From NCBI GenBank assembly GCA_017886545.1, contig JAGHJS010000066.1, positions 1 through 43,534 on the forward strand: a stretch of 43,534 nucleotides of DNA. The letters run 5' to 3'. Position numbers and translations under genes: made by a program. The stretch is from Clostridia bacterium (GTDB lineage: Bacteria > Bacillota > Clostridia > Christensenellales > Borkfalkiaceae). The first letter of the stretch is position 1, and each line of letters starts with the position of its first letter. Below are positions 22,619 through 29,848 of this stretch, piece after piece. Under the pieces are notes generated by a model, which was not told the DNA's origin, did no database searches, and worked only from the letters and a program-made list of their open reading frames with translations.

Positions 22619-24565
22619 TTACTCCAACTCGAACGCACCCGTATAGAGCTGGTAGTACGTTCCCTTCTGCGCGATGAGCTGGTCGTGCGAGCCGCGCTCG
22701 ATGATGCGGCCGTGGTCGAGCACCATGATCGCGTCGGAGTTCTGAATGGTCGACAGCCTGTGCGCGATGACAAAGACCGTTCTTCCCTTCATAAGCGCGT
22801 CCATGCCCTTCTGCACGAGCGCCTCGGTGCGGGTATCGATGGAGGACGTCGCCTCGTCCAGGATCATGACGGGAGGATCCGCGACCGCCGCGCGGGCAAT
22901 GGAGATGAGCTGCCGCTGCCCCTGCGAAAGGTTGGACGCCTCGTGGCGGAGTATGGTATTATAGCCCTCGGGAAGCCGCGTGATAAAGTCGTGCGCGTTG
23001 GCAAGTTTCGCCGCCTCGATGCATTCCTCGTCCGTCGCGTCCAGTTTGCCGTAGCGGATGTTCTCCATGATCGTGCCTGTAAACAGGTTTGTATCCTGCA
23101 ACACGATGCCCATGGAACGGCGCAGGTCCGCCTTTTTGATCTTGTTGATGTTGATGCCGTCATAGCGGATCTTGCCGTCGGCAATGTCGTAGAAACGGTT
23201 CAGAAGGTTCGTGATGGTCGTCTTGCCCGCGCCCGTGGCGCCGACGAAGGCGATCTTCTGCCCGGGTTTGGCGTAGATGCTCACGTTGTGCAGCACGATC
23301 TTGTTGGGCACATAACCGAAGTCTACGTCAAAGAGGCGGATATCCCCTTTCAGTTCCGTATAGGTGACGGTGCCGTCCGCCTTATGCGGGTGGCGCCACG
23401 CCCATTTCCCCGTGCGCTCAGCCGATTCGGTAATGGTGCCATCCTCGGCAATGTCCGCATTGACGAGGGTGACGTACCCTTCGTCCGACTCGGGCTGTTC
23501 GTCCAGGATCTCAAAGATACGCGCCGCGCCCGCAAGCCCCATGACGACAGAGTTGATCTGCATGGACACCTGCCCGATGTTCAGCGAAAACTGGCGGGAC
23601 ATATTCAGGAAGGTCGCGATCAGCCCGACCATCGCTACATTGGCGGTAAACACATCGCCCCAGCCCGTGACCGTAAAATTCCGCACATTGAACAGCACGA
23701 ACAGCCCCGCCACGATCGCCGTGATGACGAACATGAAGTGCCCGATGTTCATGACGGCAGGCATCAGAATGTTACCGTAGGCGTTCGCCTTGTCGGACGC
23801 GTCGCACAGCTCGTCGTTGATCTTGTCGAAGTCCTGCTTCGCCTGCTCTTCATGGCAGAACACTTTTATGACCTTCTGCCCGCCCATCATCTCTTCGATG
23901 TAACCTTCGGTCTTACCGAGGATATCCTGCTGGCGGATGAAGTGCCGTGCGCTCCTGCCGCCGACGAACTTGGCGACCAACGCCATGATAACGACGCCGA
24001 GCAGCACCACGAGCAGCAGCCATATGCTGTTCAGCAGCATGATGACGAGCAGCGTGATCGCCGCTACGATGGAATAGAAGACCTGCGGGATGCTCATGGA
24101 CACGAGCTGGCGCAGCGCATCGGTATCGTTTGTATATACGGACATGATGTCGCCGTGCGTATGCGTATCGAAGTAGCGGATGGGCAGCGACTGCATTTCC
24201 GCAAACATATCGTCACGCACATGGCACAAAAAGCCCTGCGTCACGATCGCCATCGTCTGGTTGTAGAACACCGACGCACCGAGCGCGACGATATACACAA
24301 GCCCCATGCCGCCGATGATGTAGAACACGCTGTCGGCGACGTCCGCCCAAGCGGCGCCGCCGTCCGTCAGCGGCGTGATGACTTCCGAAAGGACGAGGCT
24401 CAAAAACACGGATGAACTGATACCCGCTGCCGCCGTAAGGGCAATGCAGACAAAGACGGCGATCAGCCTGCCCTTATAATAATGGAACAAATAGCGCAGC
24501 AGCCTGCCGAGGATCTTGAAGGAATGCATCTTCGGCTTCTGCACTGCAGTTTTTGCCTTACTCAT
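22619..24565 (-). CDS. ABC exporter subunit with the consensus ATPase site
   Basis: A 648-residue half-transporter: six-helix type I exporter membrane domain (about 30-345) then an ATPase domain with Walker A GATGAGKTT, the signature LSQGQRQ, Walker B MILDEATSSID and the switch histidine in VIAHRLST, all canonical. An insertion of about 50 residues between the domains (around 370-420) is typical of TM288/BmrD-like partners. It would pair with the subunit encoded just upstream to export drugs, lipids or peptides. The ATG at 24565 overlaps that gene by 8 bp and follows AAGGAGGTG. Confidence 0.95.
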   Translation of the reverse strand: MSKAKTAVQKPKMHSFKILGRLLRYLFHYYKGRLIAVFVCIALTAAAGISSSVFLSLVLSEVITPLTDGGAAWADVADSVFYIIGGMGLVYIVALGASVFYNQTMAIVTQGFLCHVRDDMFAEMQSLPIRYFDTHTHGDIMSVYTNDTDALRQLVSMSIPQVFYSIVAAITLLVIMLLNSIWLLLVVLLGVVIMALVAKFVGGRSARHFIRQQDILGKTEGYIEEMMGGQKVIKVFCHEEQAKQDFDKINDELCDASDKANAYGNILMPAVMNIGHFMFVITAIVAGLFVLFNVRNFTVTGWGDVFTANVAMVGLIATFLNMSRQFSLNIGQVSMQINSVVMGLAGAARIFEILDEQPESDEGYVTLVNADIAEDGTITESAERTGKWAWRHPHKADGTVTYTELKGDIRLFDVDFGYVPNKIVLHNVSIYAKPGQKIAFVGATGAGKTTITNLLNRFYDIADGKIRYDGININKIKKADLRRSMGIVLQDTNLFTGTIMENIRYGKLDATDEECIEAAKLANAHDFITRLPEGYNTILRHEASNLSQGQRQLISIARAAVADPPVMILDEATSSIDTRTEALVQKGMDALMKGRTVFVIAHRLSTIQNSDAIMVLDHGRIIERGSHDQLIAQKGTYYQLYTGAFELE

Positions 24566-26432
24566 TTGCAGCACCTCCTTCCGTTGCAGCCTCTCCCGAA
24601 ACAGGAGCGGCGTCCGCCGTCTGTTTGCTCTCCGCCTCGGCAAGCGCCGCAGCCGCGGCGGCGGGGTTGCCGATCTTGTTCTGCGAATAGAACACTTCCT
24701 TGTATATCTCGTTGCTTTCCAGCAATTCCTCATGCGTGCCGATCGCATCGATCCTGCCGCCGTCCATGACGATGATCTGGTCGGCTTCCTGCACGGAGGA
24801 AACGCGCTGCGCAATGATGATCTTGGTGACGTTCGGGATCTCCTCGCGGAAAGAGCGGCGGATCATTGCGTCCGTCTTGGTATCGACGGCGCTCGTCGAG
24901 TCGTCCAGGATGAGCACTTTCGGGTCTTTCAGCAATGCGCGCGCAATGCAGAGGCGCTGCTTCTGCCCGCCCGAAACGTTTGTGCCGCCCTGCTCGATAT
25001 AGGTATCGTATTTATCTGGGAAGGACTGAATGAAGTCGTCCGCGCAGGCGAGACGGCAGACGCGCCTGATCTCGTCGTCGGTCGCGTCCTCCTTGCCCCA
25101 GCGCAGGTTGTCTTTGATGGTGCCCGAAAAGAGCACGTTCTTTTGCAGCACCATGGCGACCTTGTTGCGCAGCGTTTCGAGGTCGTAGTCCTTTACGTTC
25201 ACACCGCCCACATACACGGCGCCTTCCGTCGCGTCGTACAGGCGCGGAATGAGGTTGACGAGCGTAGACTTCGACGAGCCGGTCCCGCCCAAAACGCCGA
25301 TCGTCTGCCCGCTTTTGATGTGCAGGTTCACATCCGAAAGAGCAAATTTTTCCGCCTTTTCCGAATATTTGAAGCTGACGTTATCAAATACGATGTCGCC
25401 GTCCGCGACTTCGGTCACGGCGTTTTCAGGGGAAACGATGTTGCTCTTTTCCTTCAAAACCGCCACGATACGCTCGGCAGACGTGCGCGCGATGATGATC
25501 ATGACGAGCACCATCGAAAGCTGCATGACGGCGGAAAGGATCTGCGAGGCGTACATGATGAGCGCCGTCAGATCGCCGCCGGTGACCGCGCCTGAAGCAT
25601 TGCCCGCCTCCATCGCGTTGCTCGTGAGGATGCCCGCAAGCAAAAAGATGAGCAGGAACGAAAGCCAGATGCAGAACTGCATGACAGGCCCGTTGATCGC
25701 CATGATGCGCTCGGCGAGCGTGAAGTCTTTGCGCACATCCTCGGAAGACGCTTCAAACTTTTTCTTTTCAAAATCCTCGCGCACGAACGACTTGACGACG
25801 CGGATGCCCTTGATGTCCTCGCGGACGGAGCGGTTCATGTTGTCGTACTTGTGGAACACGCGCTCGAAAATGGGGTGCGTTTTAAAGATGATGATAACGA
25901 GCACGCCCGCCAGCACAGGCACCAGCGCAAGGAAGATCCAGGAGATCGTTACGTTCACCGTGAACGACATCACCAGGGAAAAGATGAGCATGAGCGGGCA
26001 GCGGATCGCGACACGGATGATCATCATGTACGCCATCTGCACGTTCGTCACGTCCGTCGTCTGGCGGGTCACGAGCGATGAGGTGGAAAAGCGGTCGATG
26101 TTCGCGAAGGAATAGTCCTGAATGGCGTAGTACATATCCTTGCGCAGGTTCTTCGCAAACCCTGCGCTCGCCCGCGCCGCAAACCTGCCCGACAGCATGC
26201 CGAACAGGAGCGATAATATCGCCATGCCGATCAGGATGCCGCCGTAGACGAGGATGACTTCCATCAGCCTGCCCTCTGCGATGGTCTGCTCGCTTTCCAG
26301 CGCGTCCAGGAACCACACGATGACCAACGGCATCAGGCATTCGAGGATAACCTCACACGAGACGAAGATCGGCGAAAGAATGGACGATTTTTTATACTCG
26401 CGTATACTTTTAGCCAACGTTTTTACGATCAT
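24558..26432 (-). CDS. ABC exporter subunit with a degenerate ATPase site
   Basis: A 624-residue half-transporter: membrane domain (about 15-320) and ATPase domain with Walker A GGTGSSKST and signature NVSGGQKQR. The catalytic glutamate after Walker B is Asp (LILDDSTSAVD) and the switch histidine is Gln (IIAQRVSS), the hallmark of the degenerate member of heterodimeric exporters such as TM287/288 and BmrCD. The C-terminal 40 residues are an Ala/Glu-rich tail. It lies 61 bp after marR and overlaps the second subunit by 8 bp; MarR control of drug efflux is the usual reading. Confidence 0.95.
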   Translation of the reverse strand: MIVKTLAKSIREYKKSSILSPIFVSCEVILECLMPLVIVWFLDALESEQTIAEGRLMEVILVYGGILIGMAILSLLFGMLSGRFAARASAGFAKNLRKDMYYAIQDYSFANIDRFSTSSLVTRQTTDVTNVQMAYMMIIRVAIRCPLMLIFSLVMSFTVNVTISWIFLALVPVLAGVLVIIIFKTHPIFERVFHKYDNMNRSVREDIKGIRVVKSFVREDFEKKKFEASSEDVRKDFTLAERIMAINGPVMQFCIWLSFLLIFLLAGILTSNAMEAGNASGAVTGGDLTALIMYASQILSAVMQLSMVLVMIIIARTSAERIVAVLKEKSNIVSPENAVTEVADGDIVFDNVSFKYSEKAEKFALSDVNLHIKSGQTIGVLGGTGSSKSTLVNLIPRLYDATEGAVYVGGVNVKDYDLETLRNKVAMVLQKNVLFSGTIKDNLRWGKEDATDDEIRRVCRLACADDFIQSFPDKYDTYIEQGGTNVSGGQKQRLCIARALLKDPKVLILDDSTSAVDTKTDAMIRRSFREEIPNVTKIIIAQRVSSVQEADQIIVMDGGRIDAIGTHEELLESNEIYKEVFYSQNKIGNPAAAAAALAEAESKQTADAAPVSGEAATEGGAANE

Positions 26433-26493
26433 TCGCTATCTCCCTATAAGAATAAAATTTTAACCTGTCTGATAAACCCTGCGGCAGGACCGT

Positions 26494-26937
26494 TCAGGCG
26501 CCGTATTTTTCGAGGTTTGCATTGAAGCGCTCCACATAGGAGAAAAAGCGGTCGATCTCCTCCTGCGTAAAGCCCTCCGTCAGCAGCGATTCGATGCGCT
26601 CGACCTGTTCGCCGAGCTGCTTGCGGATCTCCTGCGCGTAGTCGGTGAGCACGATCTTTTTCAGCCGCGCGTCGTAGCCGACGGGTTCGCGCCGAAGCAG
26701 CCCGCCGCCCTCCATCGCCTGCAAAACTTCGCTTGCCGTGGAGCGGCGGATCTGGAATTCCGCTTCGATATCCCGCTGAAACACATCCTTTTCGGCATTT
26801 CGGAACAAAAAATTGAGTATCCAAACATGAATACCCGTCAGAATTTTGTTTTCCTTGATCGCCGGAATATTGTCCACCGCAAGATTGATGCGCCTTCCCA
26901 AAGACTTCACCGCGTAACCGATGTGCCGCCTGTTCAC
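26494..26937 (-). CDS. MarR-family transcriptional regulator
   Basis: A 147-residue winged-helix repressor. The fold core includes FQRDIEAEFQIRRSTASEVL (53-72, recognition helix), MEGGGLLRREP and DARLKKIVLTDYA (the wing), flanked by dimerisation helices. It starts with GTG at 26937 after GAGGTGCGGGA. As first gene of the operon with the ABC exporter and with a palindromic operator on its own promoter, it very likely represses the operon until it binds a ligand. Confidence 0.93.
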   Translation of the reverse strand: MNRRHIGYAVKSLGRRINLAVDNIPAIKENKILTGIHVWILNFLFRNAEKDVFQRDIEAEFQIRRSTASEVLQAMEGGGLLRREPVGYDARLKKIVLTDYAQEIRKQLGEQVERIESLLTEGFTQEEIDRFFSYVERFNANLEKYGA

Positions 26938-26956
26938 TCCCGCACCTCAAAAAATA

Positions 26957-27005
26957 ATTGTTAGGTTTACTAACAATATTATAGCGAAACGAATAAAATT
27001 GTCAA
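26957..27005 (-). promoter_or_regulatory. Promoter and MarR operator of the exporter operon
   Basis: TTGACA (27000-27005), 16-base spacer, TATAAT (26978-26983) on the minus strand. Immediately after the -10 lies a perfect inverted repeat, ATTGTTAG-5-CTAACAAT (26957-26977), covering the predicted start point. The spacing and arms fit a MarR dimer site. Confidence 0.8.
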
Positions 27006-27079
27006 CGCTTTGAAAGCCCTTCGCCGCTCTTTTTTATGAAAAAATTGTGACAGAACTTTCCGCCCCGCCCTTTCGGGAT

Positions 27080-27108
27080 TTGACTTTTCCGCACAAAAGC
27101 AATACAAT
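27080..27108 (+). promoter_or_regulatory. Sigma-A promoter of the YoaK-family gene
   Basis: TTGACT (27080-27085), 17-base spacer, TACAAT (27103-27108), 31 bp before the ATG. Confidence 0.75.
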
Positions 27109-27139
27109 AGTGCGCGGTCCGGCACGGAGGTAACACGCA

Positions 27140-27880
27140 ATGAAAAAAGAACCCTTCCTTGCAGAAAAATCGCTGTATGTTTTTGCTTCGCTCGCGGCCG
27201 TCGGAGGATTTCTGGAGGCTTTCACCTACTTCCATCACGACGGCGTATTCTGCAACGCGCAGACGGGCAACCTTGTCCTTTTGGCGGTAAACCTTGCGCA
27301 GGGGCAGTTTGCGGGCGCACTGCAATTTTTGTTTTCGATCCTGGCATATATCGTGGGGATCCTGCTCTCCGCCGTGGCGGTTTCCTTTATCAAAGCGCCG
27401 AAACGGCACTGCGCAGCCGTCGGGCTGGAGATCGCCGCACTGGCAGTCATCGCCTGCCTCCCCGAAAACACGCCGCACGTCGTGACCTATGCCACCGTCG
27501 CTTTTCTCTGCGCCCTGCAGTACAACACGTTCACCGAGTGCCGCGGCGCGGCGCTCGCCACTACGTTCTGCACGAACAACCTGCGGCAGCTTGTCGTCAA
27601 TCTGTACGGCTGGCTGCGCGAAAAAGAGCGCCTGAAGCTGAAAAAATCCGCCGTATACGCCGCGATCCTGCTTCTGTTCGTTGCAGGTGCGGTCGCCGGC
27701 GGATTCGCCGTACAGGGCGGATTGGGCAATTATTCCGCCTTTCTTGCGGCGGGAGTGTTGCTGCCCGTGTTTGTTCTGCTGCTCATACAGTCGCTGCGCC
27801 GCACGCCTCCGCAGGAAGGCGGCGAAACAAGTACCGCTCCCGCCCCTTGCGAACAGAACATCCGGCTCCCCGCCGAATAA
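27140..27880 (+). CDS. YoaK/DUF1275-family membrane protein
   Basis: A 246-residue protein with about six hydrophobic helices. The family signature is present: a first helix with GGFLEAFTYFHHDGVFCNAQ, then TGNLVLLAV (38-58 together), and the second-half LQYNTFTECRGAALATTFCT. Function of the family is unknown; a transport role is often supposed. It ends with a hydrophilic tail (about 218-246). Good GGAGGT before the ATG, its own promoter, and a terminator directly after: a single-gene unit, divergent from marR. Confidence 0.87.
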   Translation: MKKEPFLAEKSLYVFASLAAVGGFLEAFTYFHHDGVFCNAQTGNLVLLAVNLAQGQFAGALQFLFSILAYIVGILLSAVAVSFIKAPKRHCAAVGLEIAALAVIACLPENTPHVVTYATVAFLCALQYNTFTECRGAALATTFCTNNLRQLVVNLYGWLREKERLKLKKSAVYAAILLLFVAGAVAGGFAVQGGLGNYSAFLAAGVLLPVFVLLLIQSLRRTPPQEGGETSTAPAPCEQNIRLPAE

Positions 27881-27890
27881 AAAACAACGG

Positions 27891-27928
27891 GAAGAGCCGC
27901 CCGCATCAAACATTGCGGGCGGCTCTTC
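27891..27928. terminator. Bidirectional terminator between the YoaK-family gene and lacI
   Basis: GAAGAGCCGCCCGC (27891-27904) pairs perfectly over 14 bp with 27915-27928. On the minus strand it leads, after CCCGTTG, into TTTTTTATT, so it works best for the lacI transcript. Confidence 0.7.
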
Positions 27929-27961
27929 TTCGGGTCCGAACGTCCTGCTGCGCGGGCGGGG

Positions 27962-28972
27962 TCACCACCCCTTGCGCGGCGTCGACTTCCCTTCGACCAG
28001 GACGGAAACATGCGTATCTTTAAACGGCAGACGCGGCGTCAGGTCCTCATCCGTGAGCATCTCCAGCATTACCGCCGCGCCCGCGTGCGCAAACTCCGTG
28101 ACCCCCACGTCGATCGTGGTCAGCATGCGCGGCATCCGAAGCATCTGCTGAATGTTATCGTACCCGACGATCCCGTAATCCTCACCCATACGCAGCCCGC
28201 GGCGCTCCAGGGCGTCGATCATGACGAACGCAATAATATCGTTAAAGCAGAACAGCCCGTCTACTTTATCCGCCACAAGTTTATCCGCGATCGCATCGAA
28301 ATCCGTTTCGCGGATATAAAAAATGTGCGATCCGTCCAACGCGTCGCCCGCCGCTTCCGCAAACCCGTGCTGCCTGTCGAGGCACACTTTTACATCATGC
28401 CAGCTGCCGATGTACGCGAGGTTGCGATACCCGCGGGAAAGGAGATGTTCCCCCGCCAGCCTGCCGCCGAACTCTTCGTCCGCATCCACGCCGCGCATGC
28501 CGTAAGGCGTGCCGTCCCGTCCGAAGATGACAAACGGGATCCCCGATTCGCGGATGAAGCCGACTGTATCCTCCGCCGGCTCCAAAAACGACAGGATGCC
28601 GTCCGGCTTACGGGAAAGGACGCTGCGGATAAGGTCATTGTCCACATACGGAGAACGTGCGTTATTGGAAAAAATAATGGTATTGTACCCGTTTTCCTCA
28701 AAGATGCGCGACAGGATATCCGTTGTAAACGAATAGAACGGGTTCACGAGATCGTCGAACACGATCGCGATGGTGCGCGTACTGCCGCTGCGGAGGCCCG
28801 AGGCGTTCCTGTCCGCAATGTAGCCGAGTTCGCGGCAAGCCTGCGTGACTTTGTCCTCCACTTCCTTTGTGTAATACGGCTTTTTGTTCAGCACCCGCGA
28901 AACGGTGTTTACGGAAAGCCCCGTATGCGCCGCAACATCTTTCAACGTGATTTTTTTCTTTGCCTGGCTCAT
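27962..28972 (-). CDS. LacI-family transcriptional regulator
   Basis: A 336-residue repressor. N-terminal helix-turn-helix and hinge: ITLKDVAAHTGLSVNTVSRV (8-27) with LNKKPYYTKE, then a periplasmic-binding-protein-like sensor domain (IAIVFDDLVNPFYS, VIFGRDG, NLAYIGSW, GLFCFNDIIAF, YGIVGYDNIQ). The ligand is presumably a sugar, but no sugar gene lies beside it, so its targets may be elsewhere. The ribosome site is weak. A strong sigma-A promoter precedes it, and the 9-bp palindrome CGTTAAACG near 29010-29018 between promoter and gene could be an autoregulatory site (weak). Confidence 0.93.
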   Translation of the reverse strand: MSQAKKKITLKDVAAHTGLSVNTVSRVLNKKPYYTKEVEDKVTQACRELGYIADRNASGLRSGSTRTIAIVFDDLVNPFYSFTTDILSRIFEENGYNTIIFSNNARSPYVDNDLIRSVLSRKPDGILSFLEPAEDTVGFIRESGIPFVIFGRDGTPYGMRGVDADEEFGGRLAGEHLLSRGYRNLAYIGSWHDVKVCLDRQHGFAEAAGDALDGSHIFYIRETDFDAIADKLVADKVDGLFCFNDIIAFVMIDALERRGLRMGEDYGIVGYDNIQQMLRMPRMLTTIDVGVTEFAHAGAAVMLEMLTDEDLTPRLPFKDTHVSVLVEGKSTPRKGW

Positions 28973-29034
28973 AGTCTGTTACCGCCTGTTAATTCGTGAG
29001 GCACGCCGTTCGTTAAACGTTCCCCTTTTCTTTT

Positions 29035-29063
29035 ATCATACCATTTTTTTATTACGCTGTCAA
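29035..29063 (-). promoter_or_regulatory. Sigma-A promoter of lacI
   Basis: TTGACA (29058-29063), 17-base spacer, TATGAT (29035-29040) on the minus strand. Confidence 0.75.
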
Positions 29064-29173
29064 GGCTCGCATAAAAATTCAAGCGGAAAAACACACGATT
29101 TTCAGCAAATCGCCCGCAAAAGAAAAAGCCTGCGCCTTTCCTTGAAAAATTTTGAAAAACGGAGTAAAATCAT

Positions 29174-29201
29174 TTTACTTTTTTCAAAAAAGTAGTATAA
29201 T
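29174..29201 (+). promoter_or_regulatory. Probable promoter of the tRNA-Pro transcript
   Basis: TTTACT (29174-29179), 16-base spacer, TATAAT (29196-29201). A 19-bp palindrome TACTTTTTTCAAAAAAGTA (29176-29194) overlaps it. The transcript would include the broken tRNA pieces at 29221-29445 before the intact tRNA. Confidence 0.5.
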
Positions 29202-29220
29202 AAGTTATGCTGTTTTGCCC

Positions 29221-29445
29221 CGAGGTGTGGTCAATCGGCAGCATTCGGTCAAACGCCATTGAACAGAGCAACGAGGTGTGGCTAAGTATTGGTAGCGCGC
29301 ACGGACAGGGTTCCCGAAAATCGCAGTGAGCGCAGCGAACGAGATTTTTGGGATAAGGAGGAGCGGAGCGCGCATGCGAGCATTGCCCCACAGGGCGATG
29401 CGAGAGAGCAGCCGACCGCGACGACGCAGGGACCAAGAGGTCGTG
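29221..29445 (+). pseudogene. Broken tRNA-Pro-like copies around a structured insert
   Basis: CGAGGTGTGG, the first 10 bases of the tRNA-Pro at 29476, also occurs at 29221-29230 and 29272-29281; the second copy continues into a D-arm-like TATTGGTAGCGCGC. The anticodon-to-variable-loop segment AGGGACCAAGAGGTCGTG (29428-29445) is an exact 18-bp copy of 29510-29527. Between them lies about 120 bp with strong hairpins (11 bp near 29310-29351, 9 bp near 29380-29402). It looks like a tandem tRNA copy split by an insertion. Confidence 0.5.
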
Positions 29446-29475
29446 AAACGACCTGCCCGTTGAACTGAATAATTT

Positions 29476-29552
29476 CGAGGTGTGGCGCAGTTTGGTAGCG
29501 CGCTTGGTTAGGGACCAAGAGGTCGTGGGTTCAAGTCCCGTCACCTCGACCA
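29476..29552 (+). tRNA. tRNA-Pro, anticodon AGG
   Basis: A complete cloverleaf: acceptor CGAGGTG/CACCTCG, D-arm GCGC/GCGC, anticodon stem CTTGG/CCAAG with loop TTAGGGA (anticodon AGG), T-loop TTCAAGT and an encoded CCA end. The body matches bacterial tRNA-Pro. An A at position 34 is uncommon for bacterial tRNA-Pro; it would read CCU and, if converted to inosine, CCC and CCA as well. Confidence 0.93.
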
Positions 29553-29588
29553 AAAAAAGCGAAAGAGTTATTGCTCTTTCGCTTTTTT
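29553..29588 (+). terminator. Terminator of tRNA-Pro
   Basis: A 15-bp perfect stem (29553-29567 with 29574-29588) beginning with six As and ending with six Ts, directly after the CCA end. Confidence 0.9.
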
Positions 29589-29593
29589 GTTTT

Positions 29594-29640
29594 TGATGAA
29601 ACAGTTTGAACCCGCGACCTCTTGCCAACTAATATTATGG
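29594..29640 (-). pseudogene. Decayed tRNA 3'-half on the minus strand
   Basis: Read on the minus strand the stretch contains TTAGTTGGCAAGAGGTCG followed by CGGGTTCAAA, aligning with the anticodon arm, variable loop and T-arm of the tRNA-Pro on the other strand, but the T-stem and acceptor no longer pair. 29641-29763 holds nothing else that I can support. Confidence 0.35.
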
Positions 29641-29763
29641 CAGATATGTCGTGGCTGACGCGATCGGCACCCCGCCGCCCACTCTTCCCAGCCGCCTTTG
29701 CACCGATCGCTATTCCGTCGCCGCTGCGCGGCTCCCAAACGACTGCACCGCCCCTTTACATAC

Positions 29764-29800
29764 AACCGCGCCGCATCCCGTTTCGGGATGCGGCGCGGTT
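29764..29800 (-). terminator. Hairpin terminator after fbp
   Basis: A 17-bp perfect stem (29764-29780 with 29784-29800) with a TTT loop, 49 bp after the fbp stop on the minus strand. The T-run is poor. Confidence 0.65.
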
Positions 29801-29848
29801 TGCCGTAAATCAAATCACTATTTCTCTGCGGACAGTTTGCTTCTTTTT

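Noticed and set aside
22685-24415. 576-codon open frame on the plus strand
   Set aside because: Antisense to the ABC exporter subunit, whose motifs are all in place; the product is Arg/His/Asp-rich as shadows are in GC-rich genes.
29170-29628. 152-codon open frame on the minus strand through the tRNA-Pro region
   Set aside because: It is the antisense of the tRNA and its broken copies. The VTGLEPTTSW-type translation is a well-known artefact of reading tRNA genes backwards.
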